From NCBI GenBank assembly GCA_029204225.1, contig CM055095.1:60282540-60346539 (forward strand): 64,000 nucleotides of DNA, given 5' to 3'. The translations under genes and the position numbers were made by a program. Below are positions 11,212 through 21,956 of the stretch, piece after piece; the first letter of the stretch is position 1, and the number at the start of each line of letters is the position of its first letter. Source of the DNA: Diphasiastrum complanatum. Taxonomy: Eukaryota > Streptophyta > Lycopodiopsida > Lycopodiales > Lycopodiaceae. The notes under the pieces are model-generated. The model ran no database searches. It was given only the letters and a program-made list of their open reading frames with translations, and was not told the origin of the DNA.

Positions 11212-11565
11212 TTGGATCACTCGTTTGCTGAGAAGTTATTTGTTGATTTGAGCAAGCCCAATAGTCCACCACCCGCATCAATCAACGTCACTTTAAGGCT
11301 AATTTCATTCAAGAAAGGTGATGAGGAAGAAATTCTTTTTGAAGGCCCAATTATGTTTGAAAAGATGTATTGCGAATTCATGCGTGTTGATAGAGCAGAG
11401 AATGAGCAGGTCTACACAGAGACTTACCCAAAGGAGGTTGATCTCAATCCTGGATCTAGATTGGATGGATTGCGTAAAATCACTTTTTGTCATACTGTAT
11501 TTTTGAGCCTATCGATGCCCAACGTTTTTGTTATGCATGTAATGAATTCGCGAAGGATGCATTAA
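11212..11565 (+). CDS. Unrecognised ORF, 117 aa, inside the CACTA fragment
   Basis: The frame reads ISFKKGDEEEILFEGPIMFE, later YPKEVDLNPGSRLDG, and ends at 11565 just before the GC-rich foldback element. It lies downstream of the tnp2 core, where CACTA transposases usually carry the region leading to DUF4218, but I do not recognise a domain. It may be a diverged part of the CACTA protein or chance. Confidence 0.3.
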   Translation: MDHSFAEKLFVDLSKPNSPPPASINVTLRLISFKKGDEEEILFEGPIMFEKMYCEFMRVDRAENEQVYTETYPKEVDLNPGSRLDGLRKITFCHTVFLSLSMPNVFVMHVMNSRRMH

Positions 11566-11586
11566 ATCAAAATAGGATACATCCCC

Positions 11587-11967
11587 CAGATATCGAGCAC
11601 CTGGCCCAGCCGGCCAGGTGACCCCACCCCCCACCCACAATTGTCCACGAGGGATGCGCCAGCACCAGTGGGCCCCCACCAACTATGTTGTTTCCGAGTG
11701 GGGGGAGAGGAGCGCAGGTCAGGCTGGCCATGCACATCAAGTGGAGAGAGTAGGAGCGCGTGTCAGGCTGGCCCCAATTAATGCAACATGAAGACCTTTC
11801 CCCAATGCATCGGGGCCCGGGCTGCACGGCCAGCCTGGCCCTCGGTGCTCTCCTCTCACTTGGAAACAACAGAACTGGTGGGGGCGCACTTGTGCCAGAG
11901 CCCCCCCTGTGGACAAGTGTGGTGGGCATGGGGCCACTAGCCGCCTGGGCCAGGTGCTTGATATCAG
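11587..11967. mobile_element. GC-rich foldback element (long inverted repeat)
   Basis: The left end GATATCGAGCACCTGGCCC (11589) is mirrored by the right end GGGCCAGGTGCTTGATATC (11947-11965). Further in, GCGCCAGCACCAGTGGGCCC with GTTGTTTCCGAGTGGGG is mirrored by CTCACTTGGAAACAAC and CTGGTGGGGGCGCACTTGTG. The whole segment is therefore two arms of roughly 180-190 bases with little spacer. It is far richer in G+C than the AT-rich DNA around it and interrupts CACTA-derived sequence. ORFs in it are by-products. It is a candidate MITE or foldback transposon. Confidence 0.7.
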
Positions 11968-12500
11968 GTGGCGCGCCCCGAATGGGGCCAGAGTTTCAAA
12001 GGGGACGCATTCCTTTTTCCAAGTGCGTGGCCTCCCCCCCCATTCCCTCATTTATATCTCAACACCCCCACACCCCCCCCCCCCCCTTCTCGAATTTCAA
12101 GGTTTTTACTTTAAAAAAAAAATTCTTCTTCAACATGGTATTTGTTCATTTAAAAGAAAATTGCCCCAGTTTTTTTGAGCAGATTTTCTATGTTACGTAG
12201 AAGTACACGTATACTTTTATTATTGGTCTAGAGACTGCTTTAAAAGAGGAAAAAAATAAAAAACATCTTTTTAAAGGGCCCTTTTCAAGCTCAGACTTTC
12301 TCTAATGCATGATCCGGAAGAGTAAAGAAAAAAAAGCAGTCTTTTAGAAATCATGGAGCGTGCACGTGATCTATGGATCTCATTGAGTCGACCACACTTT
12401 TTTAAAGGAGTGAAGCTAAATCCTGAGCAACTGAAACAAATGAGAGCATTTTATCTCGGTTTGTGCGGTGTCCTTGGCAGTAGTAATGTTGGATTTTTGT
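11968..12500. other. GC-to-AT transition with poly-C run, no gene
   Basis: 11968-12060 stays GC-rich. A near-pure C run lies at about 12066-12087, and AT-rich sequence follows. A possible remnant of the CACTA interior begins near 12350 (MERARDLWISLSRPHFFKG-like frame), but it has stops and no recognised motif. Confidence 0.4.
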
Positions 12501-12523
12501 CAAGATAACACACAATTACATCT

Positions 12524-13190
12524 TTGTATGAAAAATTTGAGGAGTACACAATAATAATCTTTCGTTTAGATGAAACATTCAATAATTATATGCAAGTCAT
12601 GAAATTGTATGTAAATGATCAAATTTGCTATGACGAACCTGCATTGGGATCGAGGAAGACAAAAAACAAACCGATATCTATTCGGTTGTTCAGATGTTTG
12701 AGGCATATGTCGAACGCCATGTGCGATCGTATCCTAAAGAAGCTTGTAAATGGAAAATTGTATTTTGGAAGACAAAAATAGAGAAAAACACATTGATGAA
12801 GGAGTTCTTCTTATGGTTCATGAGATGGCTGCACGAAGTGTTGTACAGTATTTGCTTACTACAAAAGAAGACTTGCCTTCAGATGTGGACTACAATAAAG
12901 AGAGCATGAAACAACTCTCAAAAATCATCGACCCAACTTTTTGTCGGAATTGGGTTAGAGCGCACTATGGAAAAGGCAAAGGTATAACTTCAAAATTGAT
13001 TGGTGTTATACCTATTCCCTTGAGAGTAGCTACAGAAAATAACAAAATATCTTGCCGTCCACAATACTGAGCATGAAACTGGGACCTCTACTAGCACTGA
13101 ATGGAGGTTCTTTTACAAAGTAAAAACTTCAAAAAATGAGGAGGCCATCTGTTGTGGAGCTGAAGAAGCAAGTTTCATGACACTTAATGG
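12524..13190 (+). pseudogene. CACTA-linked unknown ORF 'U', copy A
   Basis: Two frames overlap in this copy. 12524-12781 reads ..LFRCLRHMSNAMCDRILKK and ends at an A-rich frameshift near 12775. 12750-13070 continues with HIDEGVLLMVHEMAARSVVQ, TKEDLPSDVDYNKES, RNWVRAHYGKGKGITSK and LIGVIPIPLRVA. After another break near 13035 it resumes as EWRFFYKVKTSKNEEA and stops matching near 13187. The same protein occurs on the minus strand at 27075-28115 and 59398-60547, next to CACTA DUF4216 sequence. I do not recognise the domain. The sequence before RCLRHM differs from the other two copies, so it may be a separable module. Confidence 0.6.
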
Positions 13191-13301
13191 AAGTAGTAGT
13201 ATATCTAGCATCCCTCAGTGTATTACAAAGAAGAAGAAGGAAGATTGCGCCCAGCTTAACACATGTTTTTTTACTATTTAAAAAAACGTTCTGACCCAGT
13301 A

Positions 13302-13327
13302 CGTTCTGACCCAAAAGGGTCGGAACG
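13302..13327. other. Perfect-stem hairpin candidate
   Basis: The sequence CGTTCTGACCC, AAAA, GGGTCGGAACG forms an 11-base stem with one internal mismatch. The left half (ACGTTCTGACCC) is also repeated directly just upstream at 13285-13296. It could be an element end or a chance palindrome. Confidence 0.4.
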
Positions 13328-13587
13328 GATTTCTAAGGGACACATATATAACAAACTAATTAATACTTTATAAACTAAATAATGTCCACAACTTATATGC
13401 GACATCAAACCACATATTTACATTTGTCATTTTAAATCACAAAATTCTCTTAAACATATGGTTTTTGTACCAACCATATCAAATCATCTACTTGTGTTAT
13501 ATCAAATCAAAATATAATTAATACTAATTTGTCCTTTTTAAAAAATCATCAAAATCTTCAAAGAAAACATGGTCCTCTTGTACCCAA

Positions 13588-13668
13588 AATATGTCATATC
13601 AATCACATGCTTTTGTCCTTAAATATTCATGCTTAAAAATATGTCATATCACCCACATGCTTTTGTGC
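13588..13668. repeat. Imperfect two-unit tandem repeat
   Basis: AATATGTCATATCA followed by CACATGCTTTTGT occurs at about 13588-13617 and again at about 13636-13665. The surrounding 13330-13830 is AT-rich spacer with no other signal. Confidence 0.5.
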
Positions 13669-13832
13669 TCAAAAAAATTTATAAAATAAGAGTCAAATCA
13701 CTTTTTTAGTTCCATAATTTGTCTCTTTGACAAACCACTCGCTATATGACACCTTCCAAGACGTAATCACATATTTCTAGGCAAAAACAAATTGCATGGC
13801 AGAGCCACATGACACTTGAAATCTGAAAACTA

Positions 13833-13840
13833 TATATAAA
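13833..13840 (+). promoter_or_regulatory. TATA-box-like motif upstream of a CT-rich leader
   Basis: TATATAAA lies about 80 bases before a long pyrimidine-rich run and about 550 bases before ATG 14385. TATA followed by pyrimidine patches is a common plant core-promoter layout, but there is no evidence of transcription here. Confidence 0.35.
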
Positions 13841-13920
13841 TGCCCTCATTCAATATTTCTCCATGCTTTCTTATGGATTTCTTGAGGCTCACTATCACAC
13901 TCAAGCTTTCAATCTCTAAT

Positions 13921-14004
13921 TTCTCTCTCTCTCTCTCTCTCAATCTCTCACTGTCAATCTTTCATTTCTTTTCACTCTTCTCCACTCTTTTCTCAATCGA
14001 TCCA

Positions 14005-14096
<92 letters not shown>

Positions 14097-14257
14097 ACAT
14101 CTTTCACTCTCCAATCTCTCTTTCTCTCTTTCTCACACACACACATCTTTCACTCTCCAATTTCCAATCACTCTTTCTCTCTCACACACTCTTTCATACC
14201 TCTTTTTCATTTTTCACACATTTAAAAGTTTGTTTTTTTTTTTTTCACTCTCTCACA

Positions 14258-14315
<58 letters not shown>
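13921..14315. repeat. CT/CA compound microsatellites
   Basis: Runs of CT at about 13921-13941, 13999-14071 and 14262-14292 pass directly into CA runs (14072-14098, 14293-14313). The long Ser/Leu/His/Thr ORF across 13840-14382 is a translation of these repeats and is not a gene. Confidence 0.9.
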
Positions 14316-14316
<1 letters not shown>

Positions 14317-14384
14317 TTTTCATTTTTCACATTTGATATCTTTCCAAGTTCTTTTCACAACTTCATATCTTTCTCTCAATAGTC

Positions 14385-14684
14385 ATGTCTACTAGCGGTA
14401 GCGGAGCATCAAGGAGGAGGCCAAGATTCTCTTTCGGTGGAAGAGGATAAGCCTCGGTATCAGATTCCGATCGAGTGCGAGATTTTTATACTATGCTATC
14501 TCCCGAGGAAAGGCAAAGGATGAAAGCCCTTTGTCTTTCCAAAAGAGAATCCAATCAACAAGATCGTGGATTAGTTTCGACGGAGATGTCGTCGAAGGAA
14601 TCCACGAATATTTTCTATGACCTTGATGAGGACTGTTCCATTATCATGGACATTAGGGGTAAGGTACATATGAAATCTTTCTAA
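14385..14684 (+). pseudogene. Truncated N-terminal gene fragment, function unknown
   Basis: ATG at 14385 starts MSTSGSGASRRRPRFSFGG, which meets a TAA at about 14448. The same frame then continues as DSDRVRDFYTMLSPEERQ, RMKALCLSKRESNQQD and TNIFYDLDEDCS to the region where minus-strand copia sequence begins (about 14660). A Gly/Ser/Arg-rich start followed by a charged helical segment looks like a real N-terminus, and a TATA-like box and CT-rich leader precede it. I do not recognise the family. Confidence 0.4.
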
Positions 14685-17505
14685 AATGTCTTTTACATAT
14701 GTTTGTTGGCTAAGATAGATCTTCTTCTGAAGTCTATTTCTAGTAATGTGAATTCCTAGCAAAGAATGGACAGGTCCTAAATCAGTCATGTCAAATTTCT
14801 TTTACAAATCACTCTTAGTAGTGTGTAGAAGAGAAGTGTCGTTAGACAAAATAAACGCATCATCTATATAAAGACCTATTTGAACTGAAGTGGTGCCTAT
14901 ATGCTTTGAATAAATATTATAGTTAGCTGAATTGTTTGAAAATCCCAATTGAATGAGATAAGAGTTGATTCTATCGAACCATGCTCTTGCGACCTATTTC
15001 AGACTGTAGATTTCTTTGTGCAGCTTGCACACTTTGTGCACTTGGCCTTTGACTTCGAATCCTTCTGGTTGGAAGGTTTACAGCTCCTCTTCGACGTTGT
15101 CATTGAGAATGTTGTCTTGACATCCATTTGGTGCATTTTGAGATCTAACACAATTAGAGTCCTGATTGACTGTATCTTGATGATAGGACTGAAAAGTTCT
15201 GGATAATCCAATCCTTGGACTTGAGTGAATCATTTAGCCACTAGCCACGCTTTCCATTTACCAATGGAATCATCAGAGTTGATTTTCTTCTTGAAGATTC
15301 ACTTGTTGTCGATAACTCTCTTGTGAGTGGGGAAGTCGACCAATGTCCAGGTCTGTTTTGTGAAAAGTGAGTTGTACTCTCTTTCCATAGCTTCTTGGCA
15401 CTTCATAGCATCCTTGGAGTTAATTTCTTTGGCTAGGCTCTTTGGTTCTTTTGATGAAGTCCAGAATGATTGAGGTGTGTACCTCTCAAGAACTGTCCGA
15501 GTCTGTGAGGATCTGCGAACGTTTGGCTGACCACGATGTGATGATGCTTCTTCTTGAAGTTCTCCAGATCTGCTCAAGCTAGCTTGGTCTAGTTTGATGA
15601 CAATTATTATCAGCTGCTCGGCTTCTGTAGCTGTAGCTACAAGTTCTATAGAAGGAACATCAATGTTGGAAGAATCCATGCTACATAAACTAGGATGAAA
15701 TGACATAACATTGTTTATCAATGGTTGTTTGAAATCATAGTATGTATGTTCTTGAAATATTACGTCCCTAGAGACAAATACTACATTGGTGAATGGATCA
15801 TAAACTTTGTAAGCTTTATGTTTATCATGATAGCCAATGAAAATACATTTATTTGTCTTATGATCCAGCTTTTTCCTAAGCTATTTAGAAATTTGAACAA
15901 AACATATACAACCAAAGATTTTTAAATGGCTAACACTAGGCTTGTGTCCATGACAATATTCATATAAGGAGTTTTGTTGTTGACGACATTGGTGCTGGAT
16001 CTGTTCTGTAAGTAACAGGCTGTGGCAGTAGCTTCTGCCTAGAACTTCGCAGGTAGATGTGATTGATGTAGCATGGATCTAGCTGAGTTGAAAAAAGTAT
16101 TCTAATACCATGTTCAGCCATGTAGTCGGGCATCTCGCTAGAGAGGTATTCGTCACCACCAGTAGTTTGGAGTGCTTTCACTTTCGTAGACATTTGTGTC
16201 TCAGCCATGGCCTTGAATCTCTTGAAGCATTCAAAGGCTTCAGATTTGTGCTTAATGAGCATGACTGTAGACCATCTAGAATAATCATCTATGAAAGTGA
16301 CTCTAGTGCATGTAGTCAGAATAGTATCTTCATCGAAAATTATACATTACTCAGATGAGAAAGTAATAGTGTATCCCTCATTAGTTATCTTAGAGCTTGG
16401 TAACAGGTTCTTTGATAGTTGAGGAATGTCAAGGATGTTGGAAACACAAATAGATAGATCTTTGTTGAATGTGATCTTGACTATCCCTTTGCCTTCAACG
16501 CATATGGTAGAGGAATTGATCTCTGCTGTTAGCTTCATACTCGGTAAACCATTCCTTGCAAGAGGTCATGTGTTGAGTAGCAGCGTTGTCCAGGTACCAG
16601 CTATCGTGGTCTTTGTTGCCACTATTGCGAGCCATTAACAGGTGTGTATCTTTCTCCTTGAATTCCATCGCATTGGAAGAATCTGGCTGCTGCTGTTGTT
16701 GCTTCTTTGTCTCGTTGTAGATGCAGATACGACACTCTTTGATGTCGTGATTGCCTCTCTTGCAATACCTGCAGAAAAGCTTTTTGCCCGATCCACTATT
16801 CTTTCCTTGAGTGCGAGGCTTCTACTGTTGCTGCTGCACTTGATTCTTTTCCTTGGAGTAGTCTTTCTTCTTGGTATACAGGGCCATCGATTTGTCTTTG
16901 ATGGATAGGTCGATGGTCTTTCTCCACATTTCTTCTTGAAGAAGATGACCGACCACCTTTTGAAGAGTGAGGTCGGGTTGTGTGGAGATCATCACCACAA
17001 AGTGTTCATACAACTTTACAAGAGAAGAAAGCAAAGTCATAACAACATCGTCATCTTGAATAGCACATCCTACAACTGATAACTGATCCATTAAAGATTT
17101 GAAGCTGTTGATGTGAGAAGTGATGGTAGTAGAATTCGACATGCTAAGTGTAAAGAACTTCCTTCTAAGATGTTATCTAGTGGTTACATCATGAGTCTCA
17201 TAGAGATTTGATAACAATCTAGTGCATCCTTAGAGGTTTTTCATGTGGTAACATGGGATATTTGGAAGTCGACCAGATTGAGTGTGATACATGTTAAGGC
17301 CTTCTGATCTTTGATCTTCCATGCCTTTGCTTGATCACTATCTTCTGGATTTAGGTCAGCACCTTCTACTACATCCCAAAGATCTCTATCTATCATCATC
17401 ATCTGGAGTTCTAACTTTCAGATATAGAAATTAGAGCCATTGAACTTGTCAATAATTCTAGCCTCGTTGGATGATGAAGACGAAGAGTTACCAATATGAG
17501 ACATG
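14660..17505 (-). pseudogene. Ty1-copia gag-pol polyprotein, decayed
   Basis: Reading down the minus strand, gag starts MSHIGNSSSSSSNEARIID (17505) and continues through 17142-16822. A zinc knuckle CRYCKRGNHDIKEC (CX2CX4HX4C) lies near 16775. A protease-like WYLDNAATQHMT follows near 16590; the usual catalytic DSGA is changed to DNAA. Next come an integrase piece with KALQTTGGDEYLS (16262-15960), an RT start AMEREYNSLFTKQTWTLVD (about 15390), an RT core with PELFSPIIKIQSIR and MHQMDVKTTF, and an RT end MTDLGPVHSLLGIHITRN (14789). RNase H is absent. Many frameshifts and stops separate these parts. The order gag-PR-IN-RT identifies copia. Confidence 0.92.
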
Positions 17506-17558
17506 TTACCAATAATAGAAATAGAACAAACTTAGTCTTTCAATTTATATGAGTCTAT

Positions 17559-17570
17559 GCTCTGATACCA
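17559..17570 (-). other. Copia primer-binding site (iMet tRNA type)
   Basis: The minus strand reads TGGTATCAGAGC, the standard plant primer-binding site complementary to initiator methionine tRNA. It lies 54 bases upstream of the gag ATG. Confidence 0.9.
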
Positions 17571-17574
17571 ATCT

Positions 17575-17965
17575 GATGGGATGATGTAAGGATGAAAAAA
17601 ATGAACGGAGAAGAGAGCAAGAATATTTGTGAAATAGCTCTCCCGCTACAATGGGCTTCTAGATGCAAAAACAGTCTAATAGAATATTTATGCTAAGTAT
17701 AATCACAACTTAAGTGTTCTACTGCCCAACAGGATCTTATAAATTAATTCATACTCACAAGAGATGGTTTGTGTGTGATATTACTAAAAAATGAATTTAG
17801 TCAGAAGTTTAGTTATGAAATAGATTGAAAGAGCAGTGTGATAACTCGAGTTCCTCAGGCGTTAGAGACAACCATCGTCTAATCAGAAACAAAGTCATAG
17901 ACGTCTGTGTTCTAATTAGAGTGAGTAAACAAATGTTATCAAAGAACAATGAAGAATAGAAATTA
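17575..17965 (-). mobile_element. 5' LTR (partial) of the minus-strand copia element
   Basis: On the minus strand the LTR would end ..CATCCCATCA two to four bases before the PBS. It runs upward to about 17965, where LARD sequence starts abruptly (ACTCATGAGGAATAG). The outer end is therefore truncated or nested, and no matching 3' LTR was seen near 14.6 kb. Confidence 0.65.
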
Positions 17966-19628
17966 TATACTCATGAGGAATAGAAACTATTTTGTAGCCA
18001 AGTTACAAGATCTCAGTAAGATATGTGAGTAACATATGTGGGTTCTGGTGGAATCTGCCAGATAAAAATGTGTTTATGTACTGGGTCATAGTGAGATTAT
18101 TCACATATGTGCACGATTAATCTTGTATGAATCTACTGTGTATTCCTAGTTACTAGTGTTATTTGGTGCACTTAACCTAGTCGGTGAACATAAATATGTG
18201 ATCAAGTATTGTTTTGATAGATACATGCAGAGTTAACAAATCTTTGGATTGAAGATTTATGGATTAACTTATAAATGGTTTGAATGAGGATCTAAATGTG
18301 GTGTCATACTAGTATAATTAAGATCTGAACCTAGACATTTGAGATTTCTGAATCATTGGCAATTAACTTGAGTAGTTGATTACTCCAGGATAAAGTTAAT
18401 TGGTAAAACAATCAGTGTGATGTGGATTCACCGGAAACTAATGGTTTTGAATTATATTGCTTGTAAGACGCATGATTAGTGAATCATTTGGGTTCATCAG
18501 TTAAAATTGTGTGCATTGGATATACAGTATTCTTGGGATAGAGTATTCTTTAGTTAAGGAAGGGACTTAGCTCATCAGTGATTGTATCCCAGAGAGCTCA
18601 ATTGGATAACAAATCATAATGGATCCAAGAATAATAACTGAATTGATATTTAGCAAGACTTTGGGTATCTAGATGTGATTCTGGATTGTAATCTAAAGTT
18701 TTTTGTAGTTGAAGATGATTGTCATTTTGGTATGCGTTCAGTCTCTAATTATTAGTGGTTTATAGAGCTTGAATCTTTCACTTCAGTTAAAGAATCCTAT
18801 TTGAAAAATATTCCTAACTCCAGTATTTTCTTAGTGGAAAGATTTTGGAATAATTCTTATTTTTCCTGGGTTAAGTGGACATATACCCCAGTATCCTATC
18901 AATGATTAAGTATGGTTTTGGGATTCCAGAAAACTATGATTGACGAATCATAACTATCTATTTATGATCCGTCAATCATAAATATGAATCTAAATATTTA
19001 TGATTAACGGATCATAAATAGATAGTTAATTATTGTCAGAGGACTATAAGGAATTGTAATGGTTCTTAAGTGTGACGATTAAATCTTGGTATATTAATTG
19101 AGTAAGAATTTATATCAGTATTTTGAATATCTTTACTCCAGTATTATTGAGAACCTATGGATCTCACAGACATTCTCACAAGATAAGTATTTTACTTGTG
19201 GAGAATTTAATTTATCTAGTGGATGCTATTCTACTACAGTTTATGGTCTGCAGATGCTTGAGTACAGTTCTTCATTTGATTGGATCTCCAGTTATCATAG
19301 GAGGCAAACAAGCTATTGAGATGAATGAATGCTATTTTCTTGTATTTGGTGCTATGAATAGGAGCATTTAACTCAAAAGAGTATCTGGGATACATAGACT
19401 TGAGTTTTAATCATTCTATATCTTACTGATTCTCCTAGAGATTCTAGTTGAGTGAATTATCATATCCTAGAATTGGATTCTAAGGATAGTTGCACTTGGA
19501 AGCTTATGAAGTATCTGCCAAAGTGGTGAATAATTTTAGACTATAATTATTATTATTCTCTTTAACTTTAAATCTCCTATGTTAGGAAATATTTCACTCA
19601 GTGGTCCATGTAAGTGATTTACATGAAA
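17966..19628 (+). mobile_element. LARD internal fragment, second copy
   Basis: The segment is collinear with 35811-37430 of the complete element, from ACTCATGAGGAATAGAAA to GTGATTTACATGAA, with small indels. It has no LTR at either end. It is cut off at 17966 by copia LTR sequence and at 19628 by a CT microsatellite. It keeps a long hairpin (18951-19028) that has lost its left arm in the complete copy. Confidence 0.85.
18951..19028. other. Long hairpin (35-bp arms) inside LARD
   Basis: The left arm, 18951-18985, starts TAACTATCTATTTATGATCC. The right arm, 18994-19028, is its reverse complement at 34 of 35 positions, and an 8-base loop separates them. The 36.77-36.83 kb copy keeps only the right arm, and the 47.62-47.68 kb relative has short versions of both halves. 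Confidence 0.85.
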
Positions 19629-19634
19629 GTGAAG

Positions 19635-19636
<2 letters not shown>

Positions 19637-19730
<94 letters not shown>

Positions 19731-19826
19731 GCGTATCAAAATCTCTTGCACGGACGAGCTCTCTCTGTCTCTGTCTCTCTCTCTCTTCCTCCATCGGGTG
19801 GCAAAATCTCTCTCTCTCTCAAAAAA
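19637..19826. repeat. Paired CT microsatellite with spacer
   Basis: A pure CT run at 19637-19728 is followed by a spacer containing CTCTTGCACGGACGAGCTC, a second interrupted CT run (19761-19790), then GGCAAAATCTCTCTCTC. Arg/Glu and Ser/Leu ORFs across it are artefacts. Confidence 0.9.
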
Positions 19827-20228
19827 GTGTCAAAACATGTTCATTCACTGAAATTTGTTTCAAATTTTTGCTATAAATCTCAGATTAGATGTAGCTAAAA
19901 TCAAATAGGAAATCAGATATGAAAACTAGATCTAGAAATCTTATCGTTGTGAGAGATTGTTGGAGAGCACCCGTACATAATTATAGATTGTAAGAACAAT
20001 GATTCTTTTATTATTACAAGATTTGCTGCTAGAGCATACTGCAGGGTTCACTAGTTTGCTGCAAAATTAATGATGTTGGTTGCTGAAGACAGATTGCAGA
20101 TTGCAAGAGACAGGTCACTTGAAATTCATTGTTTGTAGGATAGATATCAGAAGTGAGATTGTTGAAAGAGGGATAGTTTTGCATAACAGATCTCAAAAGA
20201 TAGGATCTGAAACAAAACTATTTGCTTT

Positions 20229-20229
<1 letters not shown>
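19827..20229. other. No recognisable gene
   Basis: AT-rich sequence with a few near-repeated words such as GATTGCAGATTGCAAGAGAC near 20091. No coding or structural signal was found. Confidence 0.4.
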
Positions 20230-20292
<63 letters not shown>

Positions 20293-20395
20293 GGCGCGTG
20301 CCTCTTGTAACGAAGCTTTGGTTCTCTCTCTCTCGCTCTCACGCACGTGCGCCCCATTCAGCAAAGCTCCGGTTCTCTCTCTCACACGCTCACGA
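20230..20395. repeat. CT microsatellite plus duplicated CT-linked unit
   Basis: A CT run (20230-20288) is followed by two copies of a roughly 50-base unit. The first is GCGCGTGCC..GAAGCTTTGGTTCTCTC (20294-20337). The second is GCACGTGCGCC..CAAAGCTCCGGTTCTCTC (20344-20384). Confidence 0.75.
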
Positions 20396-20474
20396 CCCAA
20401 AATTGAGAAAAAAATTGGGCTCTATATTATGCAAAATAATATGCGATCCAAAAAGTGAAATCGAGTGAAAGTCA

Positions 20475-20618
20475 ATTATGTAGTAGGTAATGGCCATTGG
20501 GACGACCATTACCATAAATAATCCGGGACCCGGCAGCAAGTGGCGGAGGCCATGAGGCGTCCGGGGACTGGATTATTTGTGGTAATGGTTCGACCAATGG
20601 ACCATTACATTACATAAT
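20475..20618. mobile_element. MITE-like inverted-repeat element
   Basis: The left arm (ATTATGTAGTAGGTAATGG, then CCATTACCATAAATAATCC) is mirrored by the right arm (GGATTATTTGTGGTAATGG, then CCATTACATTACATAAT). Each arm is about 50 bases around a GC-rich centre. A second copy lies at about 56977-58290, split by a solo LTR, so it is a real dispersed family. No target-site duplication is obvious. It sits about 55 bases upstream of the kelch fragment. Confidence 0.75.
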
Positions 20619-20671
20619 GGCAGTTCGCCTGATTTATTTGGACTCTCCTCATTATTCTCTCCATCCCCTTT

Positions 20672-21840
20672 GTGCTCTATCCTCTCTGCGGTGACTCTCT
20701 CTTAACCTCTCTCCGCTCTCTCCTCCCTCGGCCACGCTCTGGTGTCCCATGGGCTTACGATCCTATCAGCAACAGGTGGTATAAATTTCCGCTTCCTCTT
20801 ATGCGTTCAAGGGATCAGCAGAACTGTATAATGTGGCACAAAATTGCCTCCGCAGATGGATTGGTGTGTGTAACAAGCTATTCGCAAGTTCTGGATTATG
20901 CGACGTACGAGCTGGAACTGTTTGATCCGTATACCCAAAGATTTTGAACTCTACCGAAGTTCGAGTGCAAAACACTTGATCCGTCTACACAAAGTTATAT
21001 AGCTCAACCCGCCGATGAAGGATACACCATCACGGGGACTTTCAGACTCAATTTCTCCGTCAGTATTTGGATGATTAATCCAGCAAGTGCGAATACAAAG
21101 TAATCGTAACGAGATGCATGACCAGTATTGCAGAAAACTAATCATGTGTTTGTTGATTCATATGACCAAACCCATATGCGCTGGAAAAAGATCCTGCGGA
21201 CTGCTTGCGGGATGTCCCCGGGCTGGGAGATGCAAGGCGGCACCACCATTTGCAACGATATTTTGTACAGTATCTTCTATAATACAAGACTTCTCCTAGC
21301 GCAACGCGAAACAGCTGTAGGATACCAGCTTTTTTTGCACCAATTTGATCTGAAATCTCGGCAATATTCCTCAGATCTACATCCAATGCCAGAAACTTTC
21401 TGCTTTCCAGGAGCAGCTGTGTTATTGAATTGCAACAATAATCTCATCCTGGTGGGAACAACTCGAGGAGACCTAATAGCAACGAGCGTCAAGGTTTGGA
21501 AATTCAATCCTCGCCCAGCGCCGGGATGGCTTAGGCTTGGCGTAATGCCAGATCCGTTACTCCTTATGTGAGAACACCTAGCCGTTATGCTAACTTAGAT
21601 CGGTACAGCTCGGGAGGAGGCAATTTCATCTATTTTCGCAACGATGTTGGACATAGAGTGGTGGTGCTGGATCTATCCATGACCGATGAGGATGGGTTGC
21701 GGTTGCGTGTGGACGCTTGGAAGGAAGCACCAGAATGTCCTAAAATTTTGAAGAGTGGTGCAGGTGGTAGCAGGGAATTTCCCATGTTGTGCCTAAACTT
21801 TTGCTATGAACCTCCACTTTTGATGGGTGTCTCAATATGA
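20672..21840 (+). pseudogene. F-box/kelch-type protein, broken and lacking the F-box
   Basis: The frame starts near 20672 and gives WAYDPISNRWYKFPLPLM and ASADGLVCVTSYSQVLDY, both typical kelch-type strands. It is broken after DPYTQRF (20947) and again near 21100. It resumes at 21128-21571 with YDQTHMRWKKILRTACG, FCFPGAAVLLNCNNNLILVG and SVKVWKFNPRPAPGWLRLG, shifts again near 21570 (ATG overlapping TGA), and ends GGSREFPMLCLNFCYEPPLL. F-box/kelch proteins are substrate receptors of SCF ubiquitin ligases. No F-box is visible upstream. At least three frame breaks suggest a pseudogene, though unrecognised introns cannot be excluded. Confidence 0.7.
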
Positions 21841-21956
21841 TACACACACACTCTTCTCCTTTGTTTATATTTCAAGTTATTATTCCAAAAGATTTGCTTT
21901 GCAATATGTGCTAAACTGCATTTTATTAAACTTTTTTGAAATTTGTTTTATAGGGG

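Noticed and set aside
11567-12200. Overlapping ORFs of 89-146 codons on both strands
   Set aside because: They arise because the GC-rich foldback element has few stop codons. No motif, and both strands are equally open.
13840-14382. 180-codon plus-strand ORF rich in Ser, Leu, His and Thr
   Set aside because: It is a translation of CT and CA microsatellites. Similar ORFs at 19.6, 20.2, 25.9, 32.5-32.9, 33.7-34.1, 39.0-39.3, 56.6-56.9 and 58.1-58.6 kb were rejected for the same reason.
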